A DNA stretch of 64,000 nt from Zingiber officinale (taxonomy: Eukaryota > Streptophyta > Magnoliopsida > Zingiberales > Zingiberaceae), in NCBI RefSeq assembly GCF_018446385.1, contig NC_056000.1, forward strand, positions 49,136,722 through 49,200,721, given 5' to 3'. Position 1 is the stretch's first letter. Every line of letters begins with the position of its first letter. Positions 33,366 to 44,620 of the stretch are shown here, piece by piece. The translations under genes were made by a program, and so were the position numbers. The notes below the pieces were generated by a model. That model ran no database searches, had not been told where the DNA came from, and saw only the letters and a list, made by a program, of their open reading frames with translations.

Positions 33366-35788
33366 ATCTCCCCCTTTTTGATGTTTGACAATACCACAAT
33401 AACACTTACAATCCCATATGTAAGTTAGGCTAATCCCATAGCCTCCTTCTTCATGCCACTAGGTAATGAAAGCATAAATTAAGCTCTTCATTCTCCACTA
33501 AGAGGGCAAACTCCCTCTAGGTAATGAAAGCCTAACTTACTCCCTTTCATGAGTCCTTTCATTCTCCCCCTATGACCTTCCCATAGGTAATGAAAGCCTA
33601 AACTTAACCATACATTCTCCCCCTATTGGCACACATCAACCCATCGTTGGACACACATCAACCTATGCTCCAATTCTGGGCACACTTCAACAAATCCATT
33701 TGTTGAAGACTCTCCCCCTGAAGAGTTGCTCATCGTTGTTCACAACATCACTCGTTGTGATCAACATGATAATGAAGGTCCCATACCCTTCATTTATCCT
33801 TAACTTCTCCCTCAATGTAGACAACTGCCCAACTTTGAGCATTATCTACCACTTGAGTGTCCACTTGAAATAATGAGGATATCCACTCCCCATTTCTCCC
33901 CATTTCAAGTTTAAATGCTCAACTTTGAGCAAGTTCACAACAGAAGGTTAACCACCTTCCAAGGTTCATGAAAAATAATTTTCATGTCTTTAAAGAGTCC
34001 CTCCCCCTAAAGACATGGTGGTAACTTCTGTCATTGCACCAACAATGACTTGGAATCCCTAACACATTAGGAAACCCAAATTTTAGAAGTTTTGAGGTTC
34101 AAATATTCAAAATTTGAAACAACCTCAACCTAAACTTCTACTTAGTCTTTGTTAGCCAATCCATCCTTGTTTTCAACATGAAAACACCCTTTGTATGTAT
34201 ACAAATGTATTTAAGGGGTTTGGAATGGTTACCTATACTAAAATAGGTTCAAAGATGCTGAAATCAGGCCTTCCCAGCCAAAACCAGCAACTTGGATCGA
34301 TTGAAGTTGGGTTCCAATCGATTGAACCTTTCTGAATCGATCCACTGATCGATTCAGACTACCTGGATCGATCGGCTGATCGATCCAGCGAGCTTCTGCT
34401 CGCGGGAATTGCCGTTTGAATCGATCCATGGATCGATTCAGGAACTCCAATCGATCCATGGATCGATCGGAGCTCTGATAGTTGCTGAAATTCCATTTCA
34501 GTCAACTTCAGAAACCCCTAGAAAATTCTACAAAAATCCAAAAATTATGAAATTTCGTGTAGACATTATTTAGGGCGTTTACTATCACGGAAAAATAGTT
34601 TTCTATGAAAATACTTCATATTTTCAAAGATTGACACAAACTTGAGAACTTGCAAAAACTTTAGTGTTTTATTCAAGTTTGTGTCTAACTATTCAATGGT
34701 GATTACTATCAAAAGATAGCCTTCACCAAGGTTTTCCAAAAATATTTTTTTTTTAAAACATTTTCAAAACCAATATCCCATCACCTTCCTTGGGCTTAAT
34801 GCACATGACTTGTACATTAGCTTTCCCAATGATGGGAAAACACATAACTATGTGTTTTGATGAACCTAAAAACTCAAAAGAATGCACTAAATCAATATGT
34901 TGAGTTTTGTTCATCATCCTAACATCTCACTTGTATCTATTGTGGACAAAACACATACAAGTCACCTCATAGTCTTTGTGAGATGTAGATTTTGGTTTTT
35001 GCCCTAATCTAGGGATCATGCATATTTGTCTAGGCATTTTAGAAATGTTAGACATCCACCTAGGATGTCACTTGTCAATAAGTGTCGTTAAATGCCATTT
35101 GTCCTTAATTACAAGGAATTAAACTTAATGCATGATTATGTTATGGCATACATCAAAAGAAAATAATTTTCAAAAGAAAATATCCTATTACTACATGATA
35201 TATGAATGTCATGACATGGTATTTTTGGATTTTTCATAATAAAACATGAATGCAAAAATAGACATGATGTCATGACATATGATGGGCAAACAATCATGGC
35301 AAGGTTTAGCATAAATAAAATATACCTAGATTAACTATCTAAGTATCCTTAAAGTCTTAGCTAAACTTACACCTTAAACCTAGATTGCCCTAAAATGCTA
35401 CAAGAGAATGCCAAAGCCTAAATTTGGCATTTCTAATTTCCTTGATTTAATGTATGCCAATTGAAAATAAACATGTCCTCAAATGTTGGCATATTCCATT
35501 TTTCCACAAGAGTAGCACTTTTTAAATTAAGGCTTAGTTTGCCTTTAATTTCCTAAGAACATACCAAAATCCCAACTTGGTAGTTCTTGTGTTTTCTCAA
35601 ATTTGTGTCACTTTAAAATAAAATCAATACTTCTCCAATTTGGCACATTTTACTCTTTCAAGGAGTAAATAATAATTCCATTTCATTTTCAAAGGTTAAC
35701 AAAAACCTTGAAAATGCTCCTTGAGTGTCAATTTCCTCAAAGTTGGGTTAACTATCCTTCTAATCGGAGTTGACACTCTCTAACCCAT
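33366..35788 (-). other. Non-coding interior where pol would be expected
   Basis: No coding frame of note. On the minus strand, AGGGGGAGA-type purine tracts occur at about 33370 (the polypurine tract next to the LTR), 33565, 33620, 33715 and 34015. A second palindrome cluster of GATCGATC type lies at 34290-34475. The text is otherwise AT-rich with dispersed ctaggtaatgaaagcc repeats (33465-33600). Confidence 0.7.
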
Positions 35789-37573
35789 CTATGGGGTAGA
35801 GAAGATGCTCCTAGGAACCCAACACCTATTGGTGCTCCTTGGATGCTCTAGGTACTCACTAGGGATAACTTCCCTAGATACCTTCCTAGTGACCTTGTTG
35901 GGCTTCTTAGAAGCCTTGGTCACACTTTCTAGGTCAACTCTAGGGATAGCCTCCCTTGTGACCTTGTTAGTGACTTTCTTAGACTTCTTAGAAGTCTTAG
36001 TCACTTTGGTTGCAAAGATACTCTTAGGGATGACTTCCCTAGTATTCTTGGCTTGACCACTAGACCTAGGGTTTGTTCCATAACTATATGGAACTCTATG
36101 GTAAGAGGGCACATCCTTCTTAGCCTTTGGTTTGTATCCCAAACCTCTATGGCCATTAGATGACCTTTGTGCTCCTAGACCTAGGCTATGCTCATTTTGC
36201 CCTTTTAGGATATTTTCCATCCTTTTTAGGGTCCTTTCCATTTTATCAAGCCTTGACCTCAAGACTTGATTTTCTATCACTAAGTCCTTAGTATTTGATC
36301 CATGAGCATTTTTGTTTCTAGGCTTGTATCTTAAATCCTTAGAGTTTTCGCCTAGATTTTTACCTACAATCCTAGCCTTAGGTGTAGTAGTTTTAGCATG
36401 AAAAGGTATATGTTTTTCTTTAACGATATCATGCTTTCTATTTTCATGGTAAATAGCATTAAAATGATAAAAATTTGACCTAGCATGCATTTTACCATTT
36501 TGCAAGGGAATAGGCTCAATGAAAGTTACCTTCCTTTTTACCTTGGAGGCTCCCCCTTGACTAGTGCCTCCTTGAGCCTTGACCATCTTCTTCCCCTTGG
36601 GGCATTGACTTCGGTAATGCCCTTTTTGGTTGCAAGAAAAACACACAATGTGCTCCTTGCTCCTTTTTATTCCGGGGATGGTCTCCTTGGGCTTCTCCTT
36701 GCCCTTTTGTGCCACTTGGCCCTTCTTCTTGGCCAAGTTGGGACACTTGCTCTTATAGTGCCCATGTTCCCTACACTCAAAACATATTATATGATTTTTA
36801 TTTTTAATTGAAACATTTATACCTTCTTGTATAGGGATGGCACTTGCTCCTCCATTTGATATTTCTTGAATTTCAGAGGTGGCACCATCTTCTTCTTCTT
36901 CACTTGACCCGGATGTAGAAGCTTCTCCTTCTTCTTGATCCGGCGTCACCAAGGATTGCTCCCCCTCAATCCTAGAGGTGGAGGCTTCATCATCTTGAAT
37001 ATGAAACAAGGAGTATGCTCCCTCCTTGTTCCCTTCGTTGCATTCCCTTGAGGATGAAGCTTCTTGGATCTCCTCTTCTTCGGAGGTTGAGCATCTCTCA
37101 ACCTCGGAGTCCTCCTCTTGGTCTTGATCCAATGAGTCACCCTCTCTGGATTCTTCATGATCTTGTATAGTGGAGGGGATCTCTTCATGAAGCTTAGCCA
37201 ATTTGCTCCAAAGTTCATTTGCATCTTCAAATTCTCCAATTTTGCAAAGAATGGTGCTTGGCAATAAATTGACCAAAAGCTTGGTCACTTTGTCATTTGC
37301 CTCGCACCTTTGGACTTGTTCCGGGCTCCATTTGCTTTTCTTTAGAACTTTGCCCTTTGAATTTCTTGGAGCCTCAAAACCTTCCATGAGAGCAAACCAT
37401 TGCTCTATCTCCATCATAAGAAAATTTTCGATTCTTGATTTCCAAGAATCAAAGCTTGTAGATGAATATGGTGGAGCCACCCTTGTGTCAAATCCAAGTC
37501 CATCTTGGAATTGCATCTTGAAGTTGAGCTTGATAGAATCTTGAACTTGAAGAATTTGCTCCAACTTCTTCAC
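35789..37573 (-). CDS. Retrotransposon Gag (complete, 594 aa)
   Basis: A complete frame. The N-terminal half resembles the DUF4219/UBN2 gag domain of copia elements (SFDSWKSRIENFL, then ANELWSKLAKLHEE, about residues 40-135). A long acidic Glu/Ser-rich linker is at 140-255. Two zinc knuckles follow, each C-x2-C-x4-H-x4-C (CFECREHGHYKSKC at about 268, CFSCNQKGHYRSQC at about 315). A coiled-coil-like stretch is near 440 (RLDKMERTLKRMENIL). It ends CWVPRSIFSTP; WVP(K/R) is normally just before the protease in related Gag-Pol proteins. Gag packages element RNA into cytoplasmic particles. Retention of the frame without pol suggests selection or youth. Confidence 0.88.
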   Translation of the reverse strand: MKKLEQILQVQDSIKLNFKMQFQDGLGFDTRVAPPYSSTSFDSWKSRIENFLMMEIEQWFALMEGFEAPRNSKGKVLKKSKWSPEQVQRCEANDKVTKLLVNLLPSTILCKIGEFEDANELWSKLAKLHEEIPSTIQDHEESREGDSLDQDQEEDSEVERCSTSEEEEIQEASSSRECNEGNKEGAYSLFHIQDDEASTSRIEGEQSLVTPDQEEGEASTSGSSEEEEDGATSEIQEISNGGASAIPIQEGINVSIKNKNHIICFECREHGHYKSKCPNLAKKKGQVAQKGKEKPKETIPGIKRSKEHIVCFSCNQKGHYRSQCPKGKKMVKAQGGTSQGGASKVKRKVTFIEPIPLQNGKMHARSNFYHFNAIYHENRKHDIVKEKHIPFHAKTTTPKARIVGKNLGENSKDLRYKPRNKNAHGSNTKDLVIENQVLRSRLDKMERTLKRMENILKGQNEHSLGLGAQRSSNGHRGLGYKPKAKKDVPSYHRVPYSYGTNPRSSGQAKNTREVIPKSIFATKVTKTSKKSKKVTNKVTREAIPRVDLESVTKASKKPNKVTRKVSREVIPSEYLEHPRSTNRCWVPRSIFSTP

Positions 37574-37634
37574 CCTCTAGCTTTTCTTGTTATGCTTGAC
37601 CCTTCCGGCGATGATTCCGGTGAAGAGCGGCCTT

Positions 37635-37646
37635 GCTCTGATACCA
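37635..37646 (-). other. Initiator-Met primer binding site of the gag-only element
   Basis: The plus strand reads gctctgatacca, the exact complement of TGGTATCAGAGC, 2 bp from the 5' LTR. Confidence 0.9.
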
Positions 37647-37648
37647 CT

Positions 37649-39184
37649 TGTTAGGACCAAAAGTAGCTAGAGGGGGGGGGTGAATAGCTCGTCGCGTTCG
37701 CTCGGTGCTCGGCGTTGCTTGTTCCTTCAAAGATGTGCAGCGGAAAATACAGAAACAAACACACAACGCTAACACGGTTGGTTTTACTTGGTATCCACCT
37801 CACAAGAGGTGACTAATCCAAGGATCCACACCAACACACACACCCTCCACTAAATAAAACTCTCCTTTATGGTAACTACCAAGGGCGGAGAAGCCCTACA
37901 AGACTCAATACAAGAAGAGAGGGAAAGGATACAAGAAGTACAAGCTTACAAGCTTACAATGAGTACAAAACCCTAACCCTAGCTTCTCTTCTTGGCTTTG
38001 ATCCGCCTCTTGACTTGAAGGGCTTCCAAGATCCTTCAAGAACTGGCGATCTGAGCTTTGTGAGCGCTGTGGAGGAGTTGACGAGAGCTCTGGAGTGAAT
38101 CGGAGAAGAGATACCGCAGCCATCGAAACCCTGCAGCTATAAACGATGCCAACGGTCAGATCCCGATCGATTCGAATGTTCCCAATCGATCGGGGAGGCT
38201 TTGGATCGATCCACGGATCGATCCAGCGCCTATCGCGGAACTCACCGGATCGATCCACGGATCGATCCGGATCGCTGGATCTTCCCCAATCGATCCATCG
38301 ATCGATTGGGACCTCGATCGATCCACGGATCGATCCGCAGGCTCGTCGCTTGACAAGTTCGGATCGATCCATCGATCGATTCAGAGCTCGGATCGATCCA
38401 TCGATCGATCCAAAGACTTGATTTTGTCCAAAACCAAGTCTCAAACCTCCCAAACCAACATCCGGTCAACCTTGACTGTTGGTATGTCATGCCTAGCATC
38501 TAGTCACCCTTGACCGCTAGGACTCCCTTACCAAGTGTCCGGTCAATCCTTTGACCCACTTAGACTTTTCTCTCCGTGCAAGTATCCGGTCAATCCCTTC
38601 GACCTACTTGGACTTTTCTTTCATGCCAAGTATCCAACAATCCTTTGACCTACTTGATTCCTCGCACCAGATGTCCGATCATCCTCGATCCATCTGGATT
38701 TTCCTTGCCTGGCTTCACTCACCGTGACTTTCACCTAGCTTCACTCACTAGGGTTTTCCATCTGCCTAGCTTCACTCACTAGGACTTTCACCTGGCTTCA
38801 CTCACCAGGATTTCCATCTGCCTAGCTTCACTCACTAGGACTTTCACCTGGCTTCACTCACCAGGATTTCCATCTGCCTAGCTTCACTCACTAGGACTTT
38901 CACCTAGCTTCACTCACCAGGATTTCCATCTGCCTGGCTTCACTCACCAGGACTTTTCTTCTGCCTGGCTTCACTCACCAGGACTTTCATACTGCCTAGC
39001 TTCACTCACTAGGTCTTTCATTTTGCCTAACATCCCAGTTAGGACTTCCCAGTCAAGTATCCAGTCAACCTTGACCTACTTGACTCTTCTTCAATCAATA
39101 TCTTATTGTCAAACATCTAAACTCAAACCAAGACTCAGCTTGGTTACCCAGGTCAACCTTGACCTGAGGGATATTGCACCAACA
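37649..39184 (-). repeat. 5' LTR of the gag-only element
   Basis: A 1536-bp LTR with a palindrome cluster at 38205-38415 and a cttcactcac(t/c)agg array at 38700-39010 that is longer than in the 3' LTR. On the minus strand it ends in GGTCCTAACA. Confidence 0.88.
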
Positions 39185-39189
39185 TTACC

Positions 39190-40700
39190 GTCACATGATC
39201 TATCAAAATCTTCCACCACTTTGTAGAATGAGAAAATATTGTATAAATATGTTGTACTACTCCAAAAAAGTCTTTCACTTTTCCACAGGAATTTGCAATA
39301 TCACAAAGTGTTAAATTCAAACAATGACAACCACATGGAGTACATAATGCTCTAGGATTTATATCCAATAATTTTTTTTGTACGCCTTGGTGTCTCCCTT
39401 TCATATTTGCCCCATTATCATATCCCTGCCCTCTCACATTATCAATATCAATATCAAAACTTTTCAATACATTTTGTGGTTCTTCAAACAACTCTTGTCC
39501 TATTGTATCACCCACTTTTAAAAATTCCAAAAAGTATTCTTCTACTTTCATTGGACTTGAAGAAACATCAACACATCTTATAACCAAAGTCATTTGCGCT
39601 TGGTTACTAACATCATGAGTGCAATCAAGTATTACAGAAAAGAACTTAGCTTTTTTAATGTTTTTAAAAATAGAACTCTTGATTTGAGAAGCTAACAAGC
39701 ATATCAATTCATTCTGAATTTTGTGGCTAAGATAATGATGATATGTATTTCTGTCAATATGGTTCTTCATCACTGTGTCCCACTCAGCAATCATCTCAAC
39801 AACAGCTATAAAATTTCCATTGTGATCATCATAAAGTTTCTCATTACTATCACGAAATGCTATATTTTGTTTAGCCAAAAATTTCACAAGTGAAATTAAT
39901 CGGTGTAATACCTTCCTCCAATGCTCTTTTGCCTTCTTGATTTGATCTTGAATAGCATGATCAATTGTTGTACCCTTCATTAACCTGATATGCAACTCAG
40001 ACCAACTAGCATAATAATTGATATGCTCAATACTTGTCTCATGTTCTTTAAGTCTGCTACTAACATGCCCCCAATCACAATATCCCTCATTTGCTAGTTG
40101 ACTTGGTTGAGGCCTCCTTTTAAACAACTTGCAACAAAAACAAAATACTTTATCAAATGCTTTTGAATAGACCGACCAATCTCTATGGTGGTTTTGACCA
40201 TTTGGCAAAATCCAAGTATAGAAATCTGAAGAGAATCGTCTATTTGATCTATCTTGGGACCTTTCCCTGTTAATACATCTCTTATAAAGCCATTTTCTAC
40301 TAATTGATCCTTCCACTTGGGATCTAAATTCTCCCAATTTTTAGGATAAAAAATGTCAAGTGGAATCGATGAACTTGGTTCTTCATTCACTACATTAATA
40401 GCATCATCATCACTTTCAGAATAATTATTTTCAAAGTCTAAGTCATCACTACTTTCATTGCCTTCAATCTCATTTACATCTCCCTTTATATCATTTTCAA
40501 ATGGCTAATCCTTCATGTAATTCATTACATTTGTTCTCTTGTTTTTCTTCATTAACCAACTCTTCAAGTGATGAATTTTTCGATTCTTTGACAGTAAATC
40601 TGTCAATTGCCCCTCTTTGAGACTCAATAAATTCTTCAACTCTTTTTATTTTTTTTTTCCACTTATCATGCCCTGATAGATACTTCCTAGTATCAAACAT
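39190..40700 (-). pseudogene. hAT/TTF-type transposase, N-terminal part
   Basis: The start is probably 40700 (MFDTRKYLSG, then IESQRGAIDRF). A frameshift lies near 40250 (after DQIDDSLQ) and a stop lies near 40498. The main frame from 40337 has the TTF zinc finger (KVFCFCCKLF, then W..HVSSRLKEHE, about residues 60-105). The DUF4371 core follows (FFSVILDCTHDVSNQAQMTLVIRCVD, then GQGYDNGANMKG). It ends at IDHVT, where the retroelement inserted. Such transposases bind DNA through the zinc finger and cut with an RNase H-like core. Confidence 0.8.
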
Positions 40701-40740
40701 TTTAATTTTCTTATTATGTCCATTTAATTTATATTGTAGA

Positions 40741-43457
40741 TAACATGGTGTGTGGTGTCACACAGAAGATCATATTATCGGTTCCTTATAAATTATAAAT
40801 AGTAGCTCACAACCAGATTGAGACAAATCATTGGAACAGTTGTAGTGTAATTTGGTATTAGTTTGTCTTGACTATAAAATTACACTAGTACACTATGTGT
40901 GTATTGAGCAGGACCGTTTGAGGTTGTTTGATTTGTACTGACTACATAAAAGAACAGAACCTCTGTTATTATGGATGTGCGTCCTCTTAATCCCTATATA
41001 ATAATAAGCATGTATACTTAGTATTTATTTTTTTTAACTTATCAATGGGTGAGATTTATTCGTTAAATCAATAGGCCCGATGAGTTGGGAAATAGTGTTG
41101 GTGCAATATCCCTCAGGTCAAGGTTGACCTGGGTAACCAAGCTGAGTCTTGGTTTGGGTTTAGATGTTTGACAATAAAATATTGATTGAAGAAGAGTCAA
41201 GTAGGTCAAGGTTGACTGGATACTTGACTGGGAAGTCCTAACTGGGATGTTAGGCAAAATGAAAGACCTAGTGAGTGAAGCCAGGCAGAAGGAAGTCCTA
41301 GTGAGTGAAGCTAGGCAGATGGAAATCCTGGTGAGTGAAGCCAGGTGAAAGTCCTAGTGAGTGAAGCTAGGCAGATGGAAATCCTGGTGAGTGAAGTCAG
41401 GTGAAAGCCCTAGTGAGTGAAGCTAGGCAGATGGAAAACCCTAGTGAGTGAAGCTAGGTGAAAGTCCTGGTGAGTGAAGCCAGGCAAGGGAAAATCCAGA
41501 TGGATCAAGGATGATCGGACATCTGGTGCTGGGAAGTCCAAGTAGGTCAAAGGATTGACTGGATACTTGGCATGAAAGAAAAGTCCAAGTAGGTCAAAGG
41601 GATTGACCGGATACTTGGCACAGAGAAAAGTCCAAGTGGGTCAAAGGGATTGACCGGACACTTGGTAAGGGAGTCCTAGCAGGTTAAGGGAGTGACTAGA
41701 TGCTAGGCATGACATACCAACAGGTCAAGGTTGATCGGATGATGGTTTGGGAGGTTTGGGACTTGGTTTTGGACAAAAATCAAGTGCTGGATCGATCGCT
41801 GATCGATCAGCTCGATCATCGGATCGATCCGCACTGCGAACAGAGAGCCTCCGGATCGATCCGTGGATCGATTCAGAGGTCCCAATCGATCGCTGGATCG
41901 ATTGGGACGCGGCCGCTTCGCGATAGCGCTGGATCGATCCGTGGATCGATCCAAGCCTTTCCGAGCAATAGACTGGATCGATCCGTGGATCGATCCAAAG
42001 CCTCCCGATCGATTGGGAATATTCGAATCGATCGGGATCCGATAGCTGCAGGCGTTGATGGCTGCGGCATGGCTTCTCGATTTCATCTCAGATCTTGCCA
42101 GTTCCTCCACAGCACTCTCAAAGATCAGATCGCCAGTTCTTGAAGGATCTTGGAAGCTTTCCAAGTCAAGAGGCGGATCAAAGGCAAGAAGAGAAGCTAG
42201 GGTTAGGGTTTTCTGTACTCATTGTAAGCTTTGCGCTTGTATTTTGTTTCCCTTTCCTTTCTTCTTGTACGGAGAGTCTTGTAGGGCTTCTCCGCCCTCG
42301 GTAGTTACCGAAAAGGAGTGTTTTCATAGTGGAGGGTGCGTGCGTGGTGTGGATCCTTGGACTAGTCACCTCTTGTGAGGTGGATACCAAGTAAACCAAC
42401 CGTGTTAGCGTTGTTGTATTTGTTTCTGTATTTTCCGCTGCACATCTTTGAAGGAACAAGTAACGCCGAGCACCGAGCGAACGCGACGAGCTATTCACCC
42501 CCCCCCCCCCCCTCTAGCTACTTTTGGTCCTAACAAATAGTACTGTTTATATGGTGTGTTGTTGATTATAGAAGAAATTTGTGTCCTAATTATTTAGATT
42601 GATGATGTCCCCTTGAGGAGCTTATAAGATTATCATGTAAATTCTGCAGGTGGAATTAGTCAGAAATGATAATAAAGTTGAGTGTTACTACTATTGGAAT
42701 CAGATGTTAATTAATTGAGTTGTTAGTAACTCATTTAATTAACGAGCATACGATATCTTAAACACAGAGAGATTAACACACTCATGATAAGAAGGAACTC
42801 ATATTGTAATATGGGATTGGTGCGGTAGTTTAATAATAACCCTTTAGTGTTATGGGTTATTATTGATGGACTTAAGTTGAGTGTTCGGGCCGAGCACAGG
42901 AAGCCCAAGCTCATCAGGAGGCCTAAACCAATTTCTCATCTAGGTTCCTGTTGTAGCCTCTATATAAAGTCTTGCATCCACCCATCCACGAGTAGTTGTT
43001 GATGGTTGGTTTTCGGCGCCACCTCCATCTCTTCTCCTAGGGTCGGCGACACCTCTCTTTTCTTAGGGTCGACGACACCTCTTCTTTTCCTAGGGTCGGC
43101 TCCTCTCTTCCTTGCTAGGATCGGCTCCTCTCTTCCTTGCTAGGGGTCGGTGCCTCCTCCTTGCTTAGGGTCGACACCTCCTCTAGCTTTCTTTTGCGGG
43201 TGGCCGTTTGGAAAAGAAGAAGAAGAGGAGAAAATGTCCCTTCCTAGCTATTCTCTTGGTGGTCGGCAGTTTGGAAACAACGAAGGGAAATGTGTTTGTC
43301 ATCTTGGTAGATCATCGCCCACATGACGTCTAAGAATAGGAGAGAAATACAGCAGAAGATCAAAAGGTCTTTAGCTACAAAGGAAAGGTACAACTAGTTC
43401 TTTAATTTCGCTGCGTAGTTAGTTTAGTTTTCTTTGTATCGATTTTGAATACCAACA
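40741..43457 (+). mobile_element. Large copia-type LTR fragment, split by a solo LTR
   Basis: Sequence from taacatggtgtgtggtgtc to gaataccaaca looks like one long LTR of a common plant copia family: ataaaagaacagaacctc, gatgatgtccccttgagg, and a tctatataaag TATA at 42958. It is interrupted by 41096-42535. Downstream of the TATA is a minisatellite of about 30 bp (cctagggtcggcgacacctc-like units, 43020-43190). The left boundary abuts the hAT remnant and may be a truncation. The stretch 43458-43770 has no recognised content. Confidence 0.65.
41096..42535 (+). mobile_element. Solo LTR of the gag-only family, inverted
   Basis: Starts TGTTGGTGCAATATCC and ends GGTCCTAACA, i.e. the LTR of 31916-39184 in opposite orientation. 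AATAG flanks both sides (41091-41095 and 42536-42540). It contains the cttcactcac array (41260-41490, complement) and a palindrome cluster (41786-42035). A solo LTR with an intact duplication arises by recombination between the two LTRs of one element. Confidence 0.92.
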
Positions 43458-43770
43458 CAAGAGGCCAGCGATCTTGTACTTTGATCAAGATGTGTTTTGA
43501 TCCGTCAAGAACTTGCTTGATTGATCAAACACATGTCTGATCGAACATGCGGGTTGCTAGGGAAAGTTCTGTACTTGTACAATTTTTGTACAGGGAAATT
43601 GAAACAGAATGGAATTCTAGCGCCCTTCATGTTCTTGGATTTTGGTTTATTTATTTCATTAATAGGACTCTGATCTTCTCCAAAAATTGTGAAGAAGGCT
43701 GGATAGAGATTTGACTCTTCGGTTGACCACATGAAAACTTTGTTCTAATCTGTAACATAAGAAACGTCAG

Positions 43771-44620
43771 TGTTGGGTCAAGAAATGGATCCCCGATGTT
43801 GACCCTTCGACGCTCAAGTCAGTCATCAGAACAGTAGTAGAAGAAGGTGGAGCAACGTAGTAGCAATGAAAGCACAAGCGTGAATAATGAATAGCACATA
43901 CCTCTATCGATACATCGACCCTCCTTTATATAGTGCTATAGTAGGCGATGTGCATGCTCCCCAAAGCGCGGACGCATTTTCCGAACGTCCTATAAAAATG
44001 CATATCAGGAAAGTATCTATGACATCATACCTTAACAAGACATGCAAATCCCTAACAAGGCAGTAGAAGCTTCCGTCGTACGATTTGCCTATTGACCATG
44101 CTCTGTTGTCAGTGGCATTACCTCCCAGAAGGATATTAAGAGATATGAGACAGATCTCACTATTTGACCTAGCGGAATAGCCGCTTGGCCGGGATTCCCC
44201 GCCCGGTCGACTTCAGTTGCTTTTCTTTGTAGTGACTCGGTTTGGCAGATTGCTTTTAGTTCAACCGGACATGAGCTCCGGTCGACTTGACACTCACTTA
44301 GTCAATTGCGAGCATCTAATGTTCTAGTTGTACTGATCTTGTTCGGATGAGCAATCTGTCTCATGAACCTGTTGACCGATCGGACACTTCTAAATCGATT
44401 GATAGTTGACCTCGAATACCGCTCATCCCACTTTTGATAAATTTATTGGTCCTCTGACTTTGTCTTTTTTAACTTTGCCTTTATACATTGATTGTTATCT
44501 TCATCCTTGGCTCATGTTCGATGGACCCTCTATGACTTTAACTTTCATAATTTTACCATTATACATTGACTGTTATCTTCGTCCTTAACTCACGTTCGAT
44601 GGACCCTCTATCTCACCACA
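43771..44620 (-). mobile_element. Probable solo gypsy-type LTR
   Basis: About 850 bp, TGTTGGGTC at the left and CACCACA at the right, flanked by TCAG (43767-43770 and 44621-44624). On the minus strand it has tatataaaggaggg promoter text (43930) and a gacttgagcgtcgaaggg block (43800) shared with the Tat LTRs at 22998 and 61995. The U3 side has a duplicated unit of about 90 bp (44446-44615, atggaccctctatg). A 4-bp duplication is shorter than the usual 5, so the borders are tentative. Confidence 0.6.

Larger units (their letters stand above)
31916..39184 (-). mobile_element. Gag-only non-autonomous copia (Sirevirus-like) element
   Basis: LTRs of 1450 and 1536 bp start TGTTAGGACC and end GCACCAACA. 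TTACC flanks the element (31911-31915 and 39185-39189), within the hAT transposase. The primer site and polypurine tract show minus-strand orientation. The inside holds one intact gag and about 2.4 kb of non-coding DNA; no protease, integrase or RT motif is seen. Palindrome-rich LTRs and repeated polypurine-like tracts recall Sireviruses. It may be called a TR-GAG element. Confidence 0.9.
30674..40740 (-). mobile_element. hAT-type transposon, interrupted and decayed
   Basis: The left end CAGGGATGGTCCTAGAC fits hAT termini. The minus strand encodes a TTF-zinc-finger/hAT transposase of the ZMYM1-like class in two pieces (40700-39190 and 31910-30900), separated by the retroelement 31916-39184. 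The right terminus and an 8-bp duplication were not found; the region runs into a copia LTR at about 40741. Without the insertion it would be about 2.8 kb. Confidence 0.72.

Noticed and set aside
43505-43732. 75-codon minus-strand frame between two LTRs
   Set aside because: No domain, no paralogue in the window, and AT-rich flanks; it may be LTR-derived text.
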